Source: Parasutterella muris
GTDB lineage: Bacteria > Pseudomonadota > Gammaproteobacteria > Burkholderiales > Burkholderiaceae_F
Direction of reading: 5' to 3'
NCBI RefSeq assembly: GCF_943193095.1
Contig: NZ_CALPCV010000007.1
Location: forward strand, 1 to 64,000
Length of the DNA: 64,000 bases
The notes under the pieces were generated by a model that was given only the letters and a program-made list of their open reading frames with translations, was not told the DNA's origin and did no database searches. Both the position numbers and the translations under genes were made by a program. This document shows, piece by piece, positions 15,508-24,769 of the stretch; positions within the stretch are counted from its first letter, which is position 1; each line of letters begins with the position of its first letter.

Positions 15508-16755
15508 ATGAAGAATATTCCTCAGGTCAATGAGAAAGTTCTGGAATTCGTTCAAACAGTCGCCAAGGAGCCTGCAGTAGCGGACGCGCTGAAACTTATC
15601 GCCGATCAGACGGAAATAGCGATGCAGGAACAAATCGAGCTCTGCGAAATAGAAGCGCCGACTTTTCATGAAGAAAAGCGCGCGGCTTCTGTAGCGGAGC
15701 GTATGAAACGCTATGGACTGTCTAACGTTCATATTGACGAAATCGGCAATGTGATTGGGGTTCGCAAAGGCAGTGGAAACGGCCCTGTACTTGCGCTTGG
15801 AGCGCACATGGACAGCGTTTTCCCGGCCGGTACCGACGTTAAGGTTCGGCAGGAAGGCAATATTTACCGCGCGCCGGGAATCGGCGACAACTGCTCCGGA
15901 CTGCGGGCGATTCTGCAGGTGCTTCGTGCGCTTGAAACTCAGAAGATCGAAACGGTCGGAGACATCTGGTTTGTCGGAACTGTGGGCGAGGAAGGAAACG
16001 GCGATATCCGCGGCTCTAAGCATTTATGTGCCAACAATAAGCTTGACGGCTTCATCGCAGTTGACAGCACCGACGTCGGCCGTGTTCTTTACGGCGCGGT
16101 TGGCTCTCATCGCTGGCGCCTTTCGATTGACGGCCCCGGAGGACATTCCTTTGCCGAATTCGGCAAAGCGCCGAGCGCGATTCACGCGGTGTGCCGTGCC
16201 GGCGACAAGGTCGCGGATATTCAGGTTCCTGCAGATCCGAAAACAACCTTCACTATCGGCACCATTAAAGGCGGAACAACCGTGAACACCATTGCCGCGC
16301 ACTGTGAGGTTGATGTGGATATCCGCAGCGTCTCCAATGAGGAGCTTCTGCGCGTTGAAGCGGAAATTCTCAGCGCCTTTGAAGGAGCGGTTAAAGCGGA
16401 AAACGCTCGCTGGGGCGTGACCGATGAGACTAAGAAGCTCAGACTGACAAAAACTCAGATCGGTAATCGACCGGGCGGCATGCGTCCGCATGATTGTCCG
16501 GTTCTTCAGGCCGCACGCAGCGCTCAGAAAGTTCTGGGTATTGAACTGACTAATTACGGCATGTCTTCAACCGATGCGAATGCCCCTATGAGTCGGAATA
16601 TTCCGGCCACATGTCTTTGCTCAGGCGGTAAGGGTATCGGAGCGCACACTGTCAACGAATATTTCGTTATGGAGCATGCGGAGCTTGGGCCGCAGCTGAT
16701 TATGCTGGCTGCACTCTCGCTTGCTGGTACGAAGAACACAGAGCCGCTTTTGTAA
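15508..16755 (+). CDS. M20-family metallopeptidase
   Basis: A 415-aa cytoplasmic zinc hydrolase related to peptidase T/ArgE. The metal residues are H100 and D102 (GAHMDSVFP), D127 (IGDNCSG) and the E161/E162 pair (GTVGEEGNGD). A dimerisation lid with GPGGHSFAEFG is inserted from about 210 to 320. It follows the DcuC-like transporter by 14 bases and precedes a terminator, so the two form a closed transport-plus-hydrolysis unit. The substrate is unknown. Confidence 0.85.
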   Translation: MKNIPQVNEKVLEFVQTVAKEPAVADALKLIADQTEIAMQEQIELCEIEAPTFHEEKRAASVAERMKRYGLSNVHIDEIGNVIGVRKGSGNGPVLALGAHMDSVFPAGTDVKVRQEGNIYRAPGIGDNCSGLRAILQVLRALETQKIETVGDIWFVGTVGEEGNGDIRGSKHLCANNKLDGFIAVDSTDVGRVLYGAVGSHRWRLSIDGPGGHSFAEFGKAPSAIHAVCRAGDKVADIQVPADPKTTFTIGTIKGGTTVNTIAAHCEVDVDIRSVSNEELLRVEAEILSAFEGAVKAENARWGVTDETKKLRLTKTQIGNRPGGMRPHDCPVLQAARSAQKVLGIELTNYGMSSTDANAPMSRNIPATCLCSGGKGIGAHTVNEYFVMEHAELGPQLIMLAALSLAGTKNTEPLL

Positions 16756-16776
16756 GCAGTCACTTTTTTCCCAAGG

Positions 16777-16805
16777 CCCCCGCTCTCTTAATGCGGGGGT
16801 TTTTT
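16777..16805 (+). terminator. Terminator of the DcuC-M20 unit
   Basis: CCCCCGC/GCGGGGG stem (16777-16783 with 16793-16799) followed by a run of six T. It ends the transcript 22 bases after the peptidase stop. The remaining part of the 16756-17076 gap is AT-rich, holds no supported gene, and carries an AAGGG/CCCTT repeat (about 16964-16977) and the efflux-operon palindrome. Confidence 0.9.
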
Positions 16806-17000
16806 GTCTGGTTGTAACGGAAGGAGGTTATAAGGATTGCATACTTACCTATGCTTAGGTCTATTGGGTCGAAGCTCCGTGCAGAGCAGGAAAGACAACG
16901 AACACAAGAGATAGGAAATACTTTTGTGTTCATTTATCGATACAAGAAAGCTATTTAATATCTAAGGGAAAACCCTTGAATATAAAAATAAAATACTTCT

Positions 17001-17020
17001 CTGAATGAATGTTCATTCAG
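17001..17020. promoter_or_regulatory. Perfect 20-bp palindrome: probable TetR operator of the efflux operon
   Basis: CTGAATGAATGTTCATTCAG is a perfect inverted repeat 57 bases upstream of the adaptor gene. Its size and symmetry are those of TetR/AcrR operators, and a TetR-family regulator is the fourth gene of the operon. A TAGAAT hexamer (17030-17035) just downstream may be the -10 box, in which case the palindrome lies across the -35 region. The inference is autorepression. Confidence 0.7.
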
Positions 17021-17076
17021 AAAATCGTCTAGAATCTTTAAGTCTCATTAGTAAGCAAAAATAAATTGAGGATCCC

Positions 17077-18243
17077 ATGATTTTTCAGAAGGTAAAAACC
17101 ATAACGGTAGTCTCTGTTTTGGCGCTGGCCGCATTAACGGGATGCGACGACCAGAAGAAGGGCGGCGCCCCTGCCAACGCTATGGTCCCTCAGGTATCGG
17201 TGGTTGAAATTCAGCCTGATACAAGGGCGCAAACCACAATTCTTCAAGGAAGAACAGCTCCTTTCCTTGTTGCTGAAGTTCGTCCTCAGGTTTCAGGCAT
17301 TCTGCAAAAGCGTCTGTTTAAAGAGGGCGAGGAAGTCAAAGAAGGCCAACCGCTTTATCAGATTGATCCGGCGGTTTATAAGGCTGCAGTCGAAAGCGCA
17401 AAAGCTGAAGTTGAAAGAGCCAAATCTTTGGTCATGCAGACTCGCAATAGTGCGAATCGCTATGCGCAGCTTGTTAAGACTGAAGCAGTGAGCAAACAGA
17501 TGAACGAGGATGCTCAGGCAGCCTACAAGCAGGCGCAGGCTTCTTTGCTCGCTGCCCAGGCTCAGCTTAAGAATGCTGAGATTAACTTCGGCTATACCAC
17601 GATCACTTCACCGATTACCGGAAAGATCGGTCGTTCTCTTGTGACGCCCGGCGCACTTTTGAGCGGCTATCAGGCCAACAACATGGCAGTCGTTCAGACG
17701 CTTGACCCGATTTATGTCGATGTCAATGAATCGAGCCGTGATCTTCTGAAGCTGAAGAAAGAGATTGCCGAGGGCCGCATCAAAGTGAATGAAGGTGCCA
17801 TTCCCGTCTCTCTGACTCTTGAAGACGGAAGTGTCTATCCTCTTGAAGGCAAACTTGAACTTTCAGAAGTTTCTGTTGATGAAGGTACCGGAACAATCAC
17901 ACTCAGAGCGGTTTTTCCGAACCCTAATCAGACACTGCTCCCCGGTATGTATGTTCGCACGAAGCTTCCGCAGGGTCTGCGTGAAAATGCGATTTTTGTT
18001 CCGCAACGCGCAGTGCTTCGTGAATCCAACGGCTCTCCTTACGTCTATGTTGTTCAGGACGGAAAGATCGCCATTAAGAAAATTAAGACAATTAAGACTG
18101 AAGGTACTGACTGGCTTCTGGAAAGCGGACTGGAGCCCGGCGACAAGGTCGTCATAGAAGGCCTGCAGCGCATTCGCCCCGGAGTTCCGGTCAACATCGT
18201 TCCGACTATGGCCGAACAGGCAGCTCAGCAACAGAAGAAGTAA
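17077..18243 (+). CDS. RND efflux periplasmic adaptor lipoprotein (MexA/AcrA type)
   Basis: This is the membrane-fusion subunit that links the inner-membrane pump to the outer-membrane channel. The 388-aa product has a lipoprotein signal ending in ALTGC (lipidated cysteine near residue 23), a biotinyl-lipoyl-like half (VRPQVSGILQKRLFKEGEEV), an alpha-helical hairpin (about 100-165), the second lipoyl half (ITSPITGKIGRSLVTPGAL), and a beta-barrel with VFPNPNQTLLPGMYVRTKLP. It is the first gene of adaptor-pump-channel-regulator, 15 bases before the pump. Confidence 0.95.
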   Translation: MIFQKVKTITVVSVLALAALTGCDDQKKGGAPANAMVPQVSVVEIQPDTRAQTTILQGRTAPFLVAEVRPQVSGILQKRLFKEGEEVKEGQPLYQIDPAVYKAAVESAKAEVERAKSLVMQTRNSANRYAQLVKTEAVSKQMNEDAQAAYKQAQASLLAAQAQLKNAEINFGYTTITSPITGKIGRSLVTPGALLSGYQANNMAVVQTLDPIYVDVNESSRDLLKLKKEIAEGRIKVNEGAIPVSLTLEDGSVYPLEGKLELSEVSVDEGTGTITLRAVFPNPNQTLLPGMYVRTKLPQGLRENAIFVPQRAVLRESNGSPYVYVVQDGKIAIKKIKTIKTEGTDWLLESGLEPGDKVVIEGLQRIRPGVPVNIVPTMAEQAAQQQKK

Positions 18244-18258
18244 CCGCAGGGTAGCAAG

Positions 18259-21200
18259 ATGGCAAAGTTTTTTATTAATCGTCCGATTTTTGCTTGGGTG
18301 ATTGCAATTGTGATCATGCTTGCCGGCACACTCTCGATTCTAAATTTGCCGGTTTCCATGTATCCGCAGATTGCTCCGCCTCAGGTGAGTATTTCCGCAA
18401 CCTATCCGGGTGCATCTGCCAAGACTATTGAAGATACTGTCGTTCAGATTATTGAACAGAAGATGACCGGTCTTGACGGGTATCTGTACATGAGCTCAAC
18501 CAGTGAGTCGAGCGGAAGAATCAATATTACGCTGACTTTCGCTGCCGGAACCAATCCCGATATGGCTCAGGTTCAGGTGCAGAACCGATTGGCGCAGGCA
18601 CAGTCCTCGCTGCCGGAAGTGGTCCAGCGACTTGGTATTACCGTTATCAAGACGACCGCGAGCTTTCTGAAAGTTGTCGGTCTGACGTCTAAGAGCGGCA
18701 AGGTTTCTGAAGCCGAACTCGGCGACTATTTGGTCTCGCGAGTGCAGGAGCCGCTGAGTCGTGTTGAAGGTGTCGGTGAAGTTCAGGTGTTTGGTTCGGC
18801 CTTTGCGATGCGTATCTGGCTGAATCCGGAAAAGCTCTATGAATACGGATTGACACCGTCGGATGTGACAGCCGCGATTCAGGCACAAAACGTTCAGATT
18901 TCTTCCGGTCAGGTGGGCGGTCTGCCAGCTGCCAAAGGGACGGAACTGAACGCGACCATTACTTCGAGTTCGCTCCTAGAGACGCCTGAGCAGTTTGGCA
19001 ATATTTTTCTGAAGACTCAGTCGAGTGGAGCTCAGGTATTCCTGAAGGATGTCGCCCGAATTGAAAAAGGCCCGCAGATGTACGAGGCGACAGCCTTTTT
19101 TAACGGTAAACCTTCTTCAGCTATCGCAATTAAGCTTGCTTCCGGCGCAAATGCTTTGAGAACTTCCGAGCTCGTCGACGAGAAGATGAAAGAGCTCTCG
19201 CAGTACTTCCCGCAGGACTACGAATACATTATTCCGTTTGACACTACTCCGTTCGTTCGTATCTCCATTAAGGGCGTGATTCAGACGCTGATGGAAGCGA
19301 TTGTGCTGGTGGTTCTGGTTATGTATCTTTTCCTTCAGAACTTCCGCGCGACACTTATTCCGACGATTGCTGTGCCGGTGGTTGTACTTGGTACGTTCGG
19401 TGTACTCGGAGCTATGGGCTACTCGATCAACATGCTGACGATGTTCGCCATGGTGCTCGCGATCGGTCTGTTGGTAGATGATGCGATTGTTGTGGTGGAA
19501 AATGTTGAGCGTGTGATGGATGAAGAGCGTCTCTCGCCGCATGACGCAACAGAAAAATCAATGAAGCAGATCACGGGTGCGCTGGTCGGTATTGCGATGG
19601 TGCTTTCTGCCGTGTTCGTTCCGATGGCCTTCTTTGGAGGCTCTACCGGTGTCATTTACCGTCAATTCTCTGTCACGATCGTGGCGGCAATGGGTTTGTC
19701 TGTACTAGTTGCTCTGACGCTGACTCCGGCTCTGTGCGCGACAATTCTTCGTCCGATTAAGCACGATAAAAAACAAACAGGTTTCTTCGGCTGGTTCAAT
19801 CGCGTGTTTAATTCCGGCGCGCAGTCCGCGACACATGCCGTCGGCTACATGACCAGCCGATGGAAGCGTTTCATTGTGATTTACGGTGTCATTATTGCGG
19901 GCGTGGTTTTTGGCTTTTTAAAGATTCCGACTGCATTTATGCCGGATGAGGATCAAGGTTCTTTGATGGTTCAGATTACGCTTCCGGAAGGATCGACTCG
20001 CGAACAGACTCTTCCGGTCATTGAGCGAATGCAGAATTACATGCTGACGCAAGAGAAGGAAAATGTGGAAAGCGTGATGACGGTCGCAGGCTTTAGTTTG
20101 GCCGGTATGGGCCAGAATTCTGCCATGGCCTTTGTCAAACTGAAGGACTGGAGCGAGCGTAAGCGTCCGGACCAGAAGGCTCAGGCTATTGCCGCACGTG
20201 CCAATCGTACGCTGATGAGCTGGAAAGACTCCTTCGCGTTTGGTTTTGCGCTTCCGCCGGTTCCCGAGCTTGGTATGGCTGACGGTTTTGACCTTTATTT
20301 GCAGGATCTGGGGGGCGCCGGTCATGCCGCTCTGATGGATGCCAGAAATCAGATGTTGGGTATGGCTCAGCAGAATCCGCTGCTCTATAACGTGCGTCCG
20401 AACGGTAAGGAAGATGCGCCGCAGTTACAGCTCAATATTGACTTCAGCAAAGCCGCGGCGCTTGGAGTGAGCGTTTCCGCTGTCAATAGCGCGCTTTCTA
20501 CGGCTTGGGGTTCGACTTACGTTAATGACTTCTATGACAACGGCCGTATTAAGCAGGTTTATGTTCAGGGCGACGCCGATTATCGTCAGAGACCCGAGGA
20601 TTTAGACAAGTGGTATGTGCGCAATGATCAGGGCAAGATGGTTCCGTTCTCCGCTTTCAGTTCTGCTGAGTGGAAGTTCGGTTCCTCCAAACTTGAACGT
20701 TTCAACGGGTTAGGTGCAGTGAACATCCAGGGCGCGCCCGCTGCAGGATTTACGACCGGTCAGGCAATGCTGGCGATGGAAGAGATCGCCAAGAGTCTGC
20801 CTTACGGATTCGGACTTGCCTGGAACGGCATTTCTTTCCAGGAACGTCAGGCCGGAGCTCAGGCCGGAGCGCTTTACGCACTGTCTATTTTGATCGTGTT
20901 CCTCTGCTTGGCCGCGCTTTATGAAAGCTGGTCAATTCCGATTGCGGTCATTATGGTGGTGCCGCTCGGTGTTATTGGAGCGCTTGGTATGACCGGCGCA
21001 TTCGGAATGAATAACGATATTTACTTCCAGGTTGGTCTTTTGACAACAATCGGTTTGGTTAGTAAGAACGCGATTTTGATTGTGGAGTTTGCTAAAGAGC
21101 TCCATGAGAAAGGCATGTCGATCGTAGAGGCAGCAGCTCAGGCCGTTAAGCTCAGACTTCGACCGATTCTGATGACCTCTCTTGCGTTCGGTCTCGGCGT

Positions 21201-21387
21201 TCTTCCGCTTGCTAAAGCGGCTGGCGCAGGTTCAGGTGCGCAGAACGCGATCGGTATCGGTGTTCTCGGCGGTATGCTTACGGGTACTTTCCTGTGTATT
21301 TTCTTCGTACCGCTTTTCTACGTATTGATTATTAAACTGTTTGGCGACAAGACGCATAAACCTCAGACCGACGGAGAATCCAAATGA
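18259..21387 (+). CDS. RND multidrug efflux transporter, inner-membrane pump (AcrB/MexB type)
   Basis: A proton-driven exporter of the HAE1 family. At 1042 aa it has the usual 12 membrane helices in two repeats, each with a large periplasmic loop. It begins MAKFFINRPIFAWVIAIVIML, carries the proton-relay aspartate pair in LLVDDAIVVVENVERVM in TM4, and has the family segments GIAMVLSAVFVPMAFFGG and RPILMTSLAFGLGVLPL. Length matches AcrB (1049). Its 3' end overlaps the outer-membrane gene by 4 bases (ATGA). Substrates cannot be deduced, but the AcrB likeness suggests lipophilic drugs or bile salts. Confidence 0.96.
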   Translation: MAKFFINRPIFAWVIAIVIMLAGTLSILNLPVSMYPQIAPPQVSISATYPGASAKTIEDTVVQIIEQKMTGLDGYLYMSSTSESSGRINITLTFAAGTNPDMAQVQVQNRLAQAQSSLPEVVQRLGITVIKTTASFLKVVGLTSKSGKVSEAELGDYLVSRVQEPLSRVEGVGEVQVFGSAFAMRIWLNPEKLYEYGLTPSDVTAAIQAQNVQISSGQVGGLPAAKGTELNATITSSSLLETPEQFGNIFLKTQSSGAQVFLKDVARIEKGPQMYEATAFFNGKPSSAIAIKLASGANALRTSELVDEKMKELSQYFPQDYEYIIPFDTTPFVRISIKGVIQTLMEAIVLVVLVMYLFLQNFRATLIPTIAVPVVVLGTFGVLGAMGYSINMLTMFAMVLAIGLLVDDAIVVVENVERVMDEERLSPHDATEKSMKQITGALVGIAMVLSAVFVPMAFFGGSTGVIYRQFSVTIVAAMGLSVLVALTLTPALCATILRPIKHDKKQTGFFGWFNRVFNSGAQSATHAVGYMTSRWKRFIVIYGVIIAGVVFGFLKIPTAFMPDEDQGSLMVQITLPEGSTREQTLPVIERMQNYMLTQEKENVESVMTVAGFSLAGMGQNSAMAFVKLKDWSERKRPDQKAQAIAARANRTLMSWKDSFAFGFALPPVPELGMADGFDLYLQDLGGAGHAALMDARNQMLGMAQQNPLLYNVRPNGKEDAPQLQLNIDFSKAAALGVSVSAVNSALSTAWGSTYVNDFYDNGRIKQVYVQGDADYRQRPEDLDKWYVRNDQGKMVPFSAFSSAEWKFGSSKLERFNGLGAVNIQGAPAAGFTTGQAMLAMEEIAKSLPYGFGLAWNGISFQERQAGAQAGALYALSILIVFLCLAALYESWSIPIAVIMVVPLGVIGALGMTGAFGMNNDIYFQVGLLTTIGLVSKNAILIVEFAKELHEKGMSIVEAAAQAVKLRLRPILMTSLAFGLGVLPLAKAAGAGSGAQNAIGIGVLGGMLTGTFLCIFFVPLFYVLIIKLFGDKTHKPQTDGESK

Positions 21388-22832
21388 GAATCATAAAAGT
21401 TACAACATTGGCTTGCGCAGTTCTGCTTGCGTCGGGCTGTACGATGGCGCCCAAGTATGAGCGTCCCGAAGCGCCGGTTGCTCAAACGTTCCCGAGCGGA
21501 GATGCGTATGCCGATGTTGAAAAAACGGCTGCGCCGCTGCCGCTTTGGGAGGATTTCATTACTAATCCCAAGGCTCGCCAGGTTGTTCGCCTCGCGCTTG
21601 AAAACAACCGAGATCTTCGTGTTGCGCTGTTCAATGTTGAAAAGGCCTATGCCGCTTACGGCATTCAGCGCGCACAGCTTCTTCCGTCAGTTGCGGGCGG
21701 TTTAAACGAGACGGCGGGAAGAACTCCTCGTTCTGTTTCTGCGACTGGATCCGGCTATGTTTCTCACACCTATCAGGCCAATCTTTCATCCACCGCTTGG
21801 GAGCTTGATCTCTTCGGTCGAGTAAGGAGTCTCTCTGAAGCGGCATTACAGAGCTACTTTGCTGTAGAGGAAAACAGAAGTGCTGCACAAAATACGCTGA
21901 TTGCCTCTGTGGCTAACGCTTGGATTAACCTTGGCGCGCAGAAGGAGCTTTTACGTCTGCAGAAGATTACGCTTGAGAGTCAGGAAAAGAGCTATAAGCT
22001 GATGGAGCAGAGTCACCGTCTAGGCGCAAGCTCGCTTCTTGAACTCGAGCAGGCCAAAACAACGGTTGCGACCGCAAGAGCAGCGGTCGCAAGCTACGAG
22101 CGCACAGTGGCTCAAGCGAGAAATGCATTGAATCTTCTCGTAGGCGCTGATGTGCCAGCGATGTTGGAGCCGGAAAAGCTCGAAGATGCGACGAACTTCG
22201 GAGCGATAGCTCCAGAAGGACTCTCAAGTGACATTCTTCTCAATCGACCAGATATTCGTGCGGCGGAAAATAATTTGAAAGCAGCAAATGCCAACATTGG
22301 CGCAGCTCGTGCAAACTTTTTTCCGAGAATTTCTCTGACGGCGGGCATCGGTTCCACGTCTCGTCATCTGAGTGATTTATTTGATGCCGGTACAGGTCTT
22401 TGGACATTTGCGCCTTCAATTTCACTTCCGATCTTTACGGGCGGAGCGAACTTGTCTACGTTGCGCCAGGCTGAAGCTCAGCAGAAGATCATGGTCGCGA
22501 CTTACGAGCAGACCATTCAGCAGGCCTTTGCCGAAGTTAGTGACGCGCTTGCGACAGTAGGTACCGTGAAACAGCAGACTGCTGCGTTAAAAGATTTGGT
22601 GACGGCGACAGAACGCGCCTATACGCTATCTCAGAACCGTTACAAGAACGGTCTTGACGGATTCCTGACGGTTCTTGAAAGTCAGCGTCAGATGGTTGCA
22701 GCACAGACTAATTTCATCAGCGCTGAGTCTATGCGCCTGAGCAGCGGCATCAATCTTTACCGTGCGCTCGGAGGCGGAGCTGTTCGTGAAGAACAGACCG
22801 TCGCGGCAGCTTCTGTGAAGGGAGAGTCTTAA
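21384..22832 (+). CDS. Outer-membrane efflux lipoprotein (OprM/NodT family)
   Basis: The TolC-like channel of the tripartite pump. The 482-aa product has a lipobox ASGC near residue 19, and two related outer-membrane-factor repeats rich in coiled-coil helices (YAAYGIQRAQLLPSVAGGL and ANIGAARANFFPRISLTAGI open the two halves). It includes the family stretch AWELDLFGRVRSLSEAALQSY. It overlaps the pump gene by 4 bases and the regulator by one base (TAATG), so translation is coupled. Confidence 0.95.
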   Translation: MRIIKVTTLACAVLLASGCTMAPKYERPEAPVAQTFPSGDAYADVEKTAAPLPLWEDFITNPKARQVVRLALENNRDLRVALFNVEKAYAAYGIQRAQLLPSVAGGLNETAGRTPRSVSATGSGYVSHTYQANLSSTAWELDLFGRVRSLSEAALQSYFAVEENRSAAQNTLIASVANAWINLGAQKELLRLQKITLESQEKSYKLMEQSHRLGASSLLELEQAKTTVATARAAVASYERTVAQARNALNLLVGADVPAMLEPEKLEDATNFGAIAPEGLSSDILLNRPDIRAAENNLKAANANIGAARANFFPRISLTAGIGSTSRHLSDLFDAGTGLWTFAPSISLPIFTGGANLSTLRQAEAQQKIMVATYEQTIQQAFAEVSDALATVGTVKQQTAALKDLVTATERAYTLSQNRYKNGLDGFLTVLESQRQMVAAQTNFISAESMRLSSGINLYRALGGGAVREEQTVAAASVKGES

Positions 22833-23440
22833 TGGGCAGCCCTCTCAACTTAACACGTCAGGATGAGAAAAGACTGAAAATTCTCGCGGCTGCGGAGGAG
22901 ACCTTTTTAGAAAAAGGTTTCCACGCTGCGAGCATGAGCGACATTGCTCGTAAAGCAGGCATCAGCACGCCGCATTTATATAACTTTTATGAGAATAAAG
23001 CGGCGATTGCGTTGTCAGTTCAGGAAAAGATGGCTGAAGAGACCTTCACGCTTTTGACCGGAGCAATGAATTCTGAACCGGAAGAGCAGGAAAAGTTTAT
23101 CAAGCACCTGCTTGATCCTCGTCGAGCCTCGCTGACTCTGACGATGATGACGGAAGCGACTAGAAATCCTGTTGTCATGGAGCGTGTCGTTGAAAACGGC
23201 GAGAAACTCATGACTCAGCTTAGGGAGCACTATCACATTAAAGAGGATGACGAGGATCGACTTTTCCGTCTTGAGGTGTCGATGAGGCTGTTTCTTGGAA
23301 TCAGCATTGGCAGCGTTTTTTGCGGAATCGTCGAAGGGGGAAAGCTTCGTAATATTCTTATGGAAATCAATCGTTGGCTCGTAGATAATAAATCTGAGAC
23401 TAATTGTTTAAATGGTGAGGAGAAAACGAATGCTGTCTAG
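22832..23440 (+). CDS. TetR/AcrR-family transcriptional regulator
   Basis: A 202-aa repressor with an N-terminal helix-turn-helix (ILAAAEETFLEKGFHAASMS, then DIARKAGISTPHLYNFYENKAAIAL) and a helical ligand-binding domain. It is the fourth gene of the efflux operon and the obvious candidate to bind the 20-bp palindrome at 17001-17020. That would give a negative loop relieved by a pump substrate. Its last codons contain the ribosome site and start of the next gene. Confidence 0.92.
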   Translation: MGSPLNLTRQDEKRLKILAAAEETFLEKGFHAASMSDIARKAGISTPHLYNFYENKAAIALSVQEKMAEETFTLLTGAMNSEPEEQEKFIKHLLDPRRASLTLTMMTEATRNPVVMERVVENGEKLMTQLREHYHIKEDDEDRLFRLEVSMRLFLGISIGSVFCGIVEGGKLRNILMEINRWLVDNKSETNCLNGEEKTNAV

Positions 23441-24701
23441 TCAGGAGCTCGTCCAATTTCGTCGTGATCTTCACTCCTATCCGGAGACCGGATGGTGTGA
23501 ATTTGTGACAACTTTCAAGGTTGTCCAAAAATTGAGATCGTTTGGAATTGAACCTAAGTTTGGCCGTCAGATTATTAATCCGGAGTTTGTTGCAGGCCGC
23601 AATGAAAAGGCTGTAGAAGCGGCACAGAAGGCAGCGCTTGACAAAGGCGTTTCCGCAGAATTTCTGGAGCAGATGGGCGGTTATACAGGCGTACTTGCAA
23701 CGATTGAAACTGGCCGTCCCGGCCCCGTACTTGCCGTTCGATTCGATATGGACTGTGTGGACGTACAGGAAGCTCTGGAAGCAGGCCATAGACCGTTTGA
23801 TGAAGGCTGGGCCAGCACCAACCCGGGCCACATGCATTCCTGTGGGCATGATGGTCACACAACGATGGGTATCGGCCTTTGTTCTTGGCTTGTTGAGAAC
23901 AAGGATAAGTTGTGCGGTACGATCAAGGTTCTTTTCCAGCCTGCGGAAGAGGGTGTAAGAGGTGCTCGGCCGGTTGCTGAATCAGGTGTCCTGGATGACG
24001 CGGATTACTTTTTCGGTAACCACTTGGGATTTAATCTGCCCACCGGCACGATTTCACCTGAGCCCGGACTTTTTCTAGCTTCTACCAAGCTGGATGCGGA
24101 GTTCGTTGGTTTAGCCGCACATTCAGGTGCGGACCCGCACAAAGGAAAGAATGCGCTTTTGGCTGCCGCAACTGCTGCATTAGCGGTACATGGTATCATT
24201 CGACCGGTTCAGGAAACAACTGCGCTGAACGTGGGGACGCTGCATGCTGGTCAAGGCCGCAACGTGGTTGCGCCGAATGCTTTTATGCAGCTTGAGGTTC
24301 GCGGGGAAACCGAAGAAGTCAACAGCTACATGCGTGAGGAAGCTATTCGCAAGATCAAAGCGAGCGCAGATATGTATGACTGCGAGGTGAAGATCGTTAA
24401 GGCCGGAGAAGCGACCGAATTTAAACCGGATCGTAAAGCCATTGATTTGGTTTACGAAGCGGCGATTCCGGTTGTCGGCGAAGAGATGATTAAGAAGATG
24501 GATCTGAAGCTTGGCAGCGAAGACTGTACGATTCTGCTTCGCAGAGTTCAGCAGAGGGGCGGAGTCGGTACGTTCATCATCTTTGGATGCGAGACCAAAG
24601 CAGGACATCATCAGAGGCTCTTTGACTTTGACGAGCGGGTTCTGGATATTGCAGTGTCCTTCTATAAGAATCTGGTACCGATGATTTGCGGTTTTAAATA
24701 G
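23430..24701 (+). CDS. abgA: AbgA-type p-aminobenzoyl-glutamate hydrolase subunit (M20 family)
   Basis: The product (423 aa) resembles E. coli AbgA (436 aa) along its length: FRRDLHSYPETGWCEFVT at the start, IETGRPGPVLAVRFDMDCVD, MHSCGHDGHTTMGIGL with metal ligands, FQPAEEGVRGAR, and the closing KAGHHQRLFDFDERVLDIAV. AbgA and AbgB together cleave p-aminobenzoyl-glutamate, a folate breakdown product; no abgB is adjacent. The GAGGAG site at 23417 sits inside tetR and supports the ATG at 23430, giving an 11-base overlap. An upstream start at 23412 is less likely. A related amidohydrolase substrate is possible. Confidence 0.82.
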   Translation: MLSSQELVQFRRDLHSYPETGWCEFVTTFKVVQKLRSFGIEPKFGRQIINPEFVAGRNEKAVEAAQKAALDKGVSAEFLEQMGGYTGVLATIETGRPGPVLAVRFDMDCVDVQEALEAGHRPFDEGWASTNPGHMHSCGHDGHTTMGIGLCSWLVENKDKLCGTIKVLFQPAEEGVRGARPVAESGVLDDADYFFGNHLGFNLPTGTISPEPGLFLASTKLDAEFVGLAAHSGADPHKGKNALLAAATAALAVHGIIRPVQETTALNVGTLHAGQGRNVVAPNAFMQLEVRGETEEVNSYMREEAIRKIKASADMYDCEVKIVKAGEATEFKPDRKAIDLVYEAAIPVVGEEMIKKMDLKLGSEDCTILLRRVQQRGGVGTFIIFGCETKAGHHQRLFDFDERVLDIAVSFYKNLVPMICGFK

Positions 24702-24722
24702 ACTACTTATTTAAACCATAGC

Positions 24723-24758
24723 AAGAAGCCTTGTTCTTTGCGGAGCAAGGCTTCTTCT
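24723..24758. terminator. Bidirectional terminator between abgA and aroG
   Basis: An 11-bp perfect stem AAGAAGCCTTG/CAAGGCTTCTT (24723-24733 with 24746-24756) between convergent genes. It probably ends both the efflux-abgA transcript and the minus-strand aroG transcript, although the T tract on each side is short. Confidence 0.65.
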
Positions 24759-24769
24759 ATATTCTCGTA

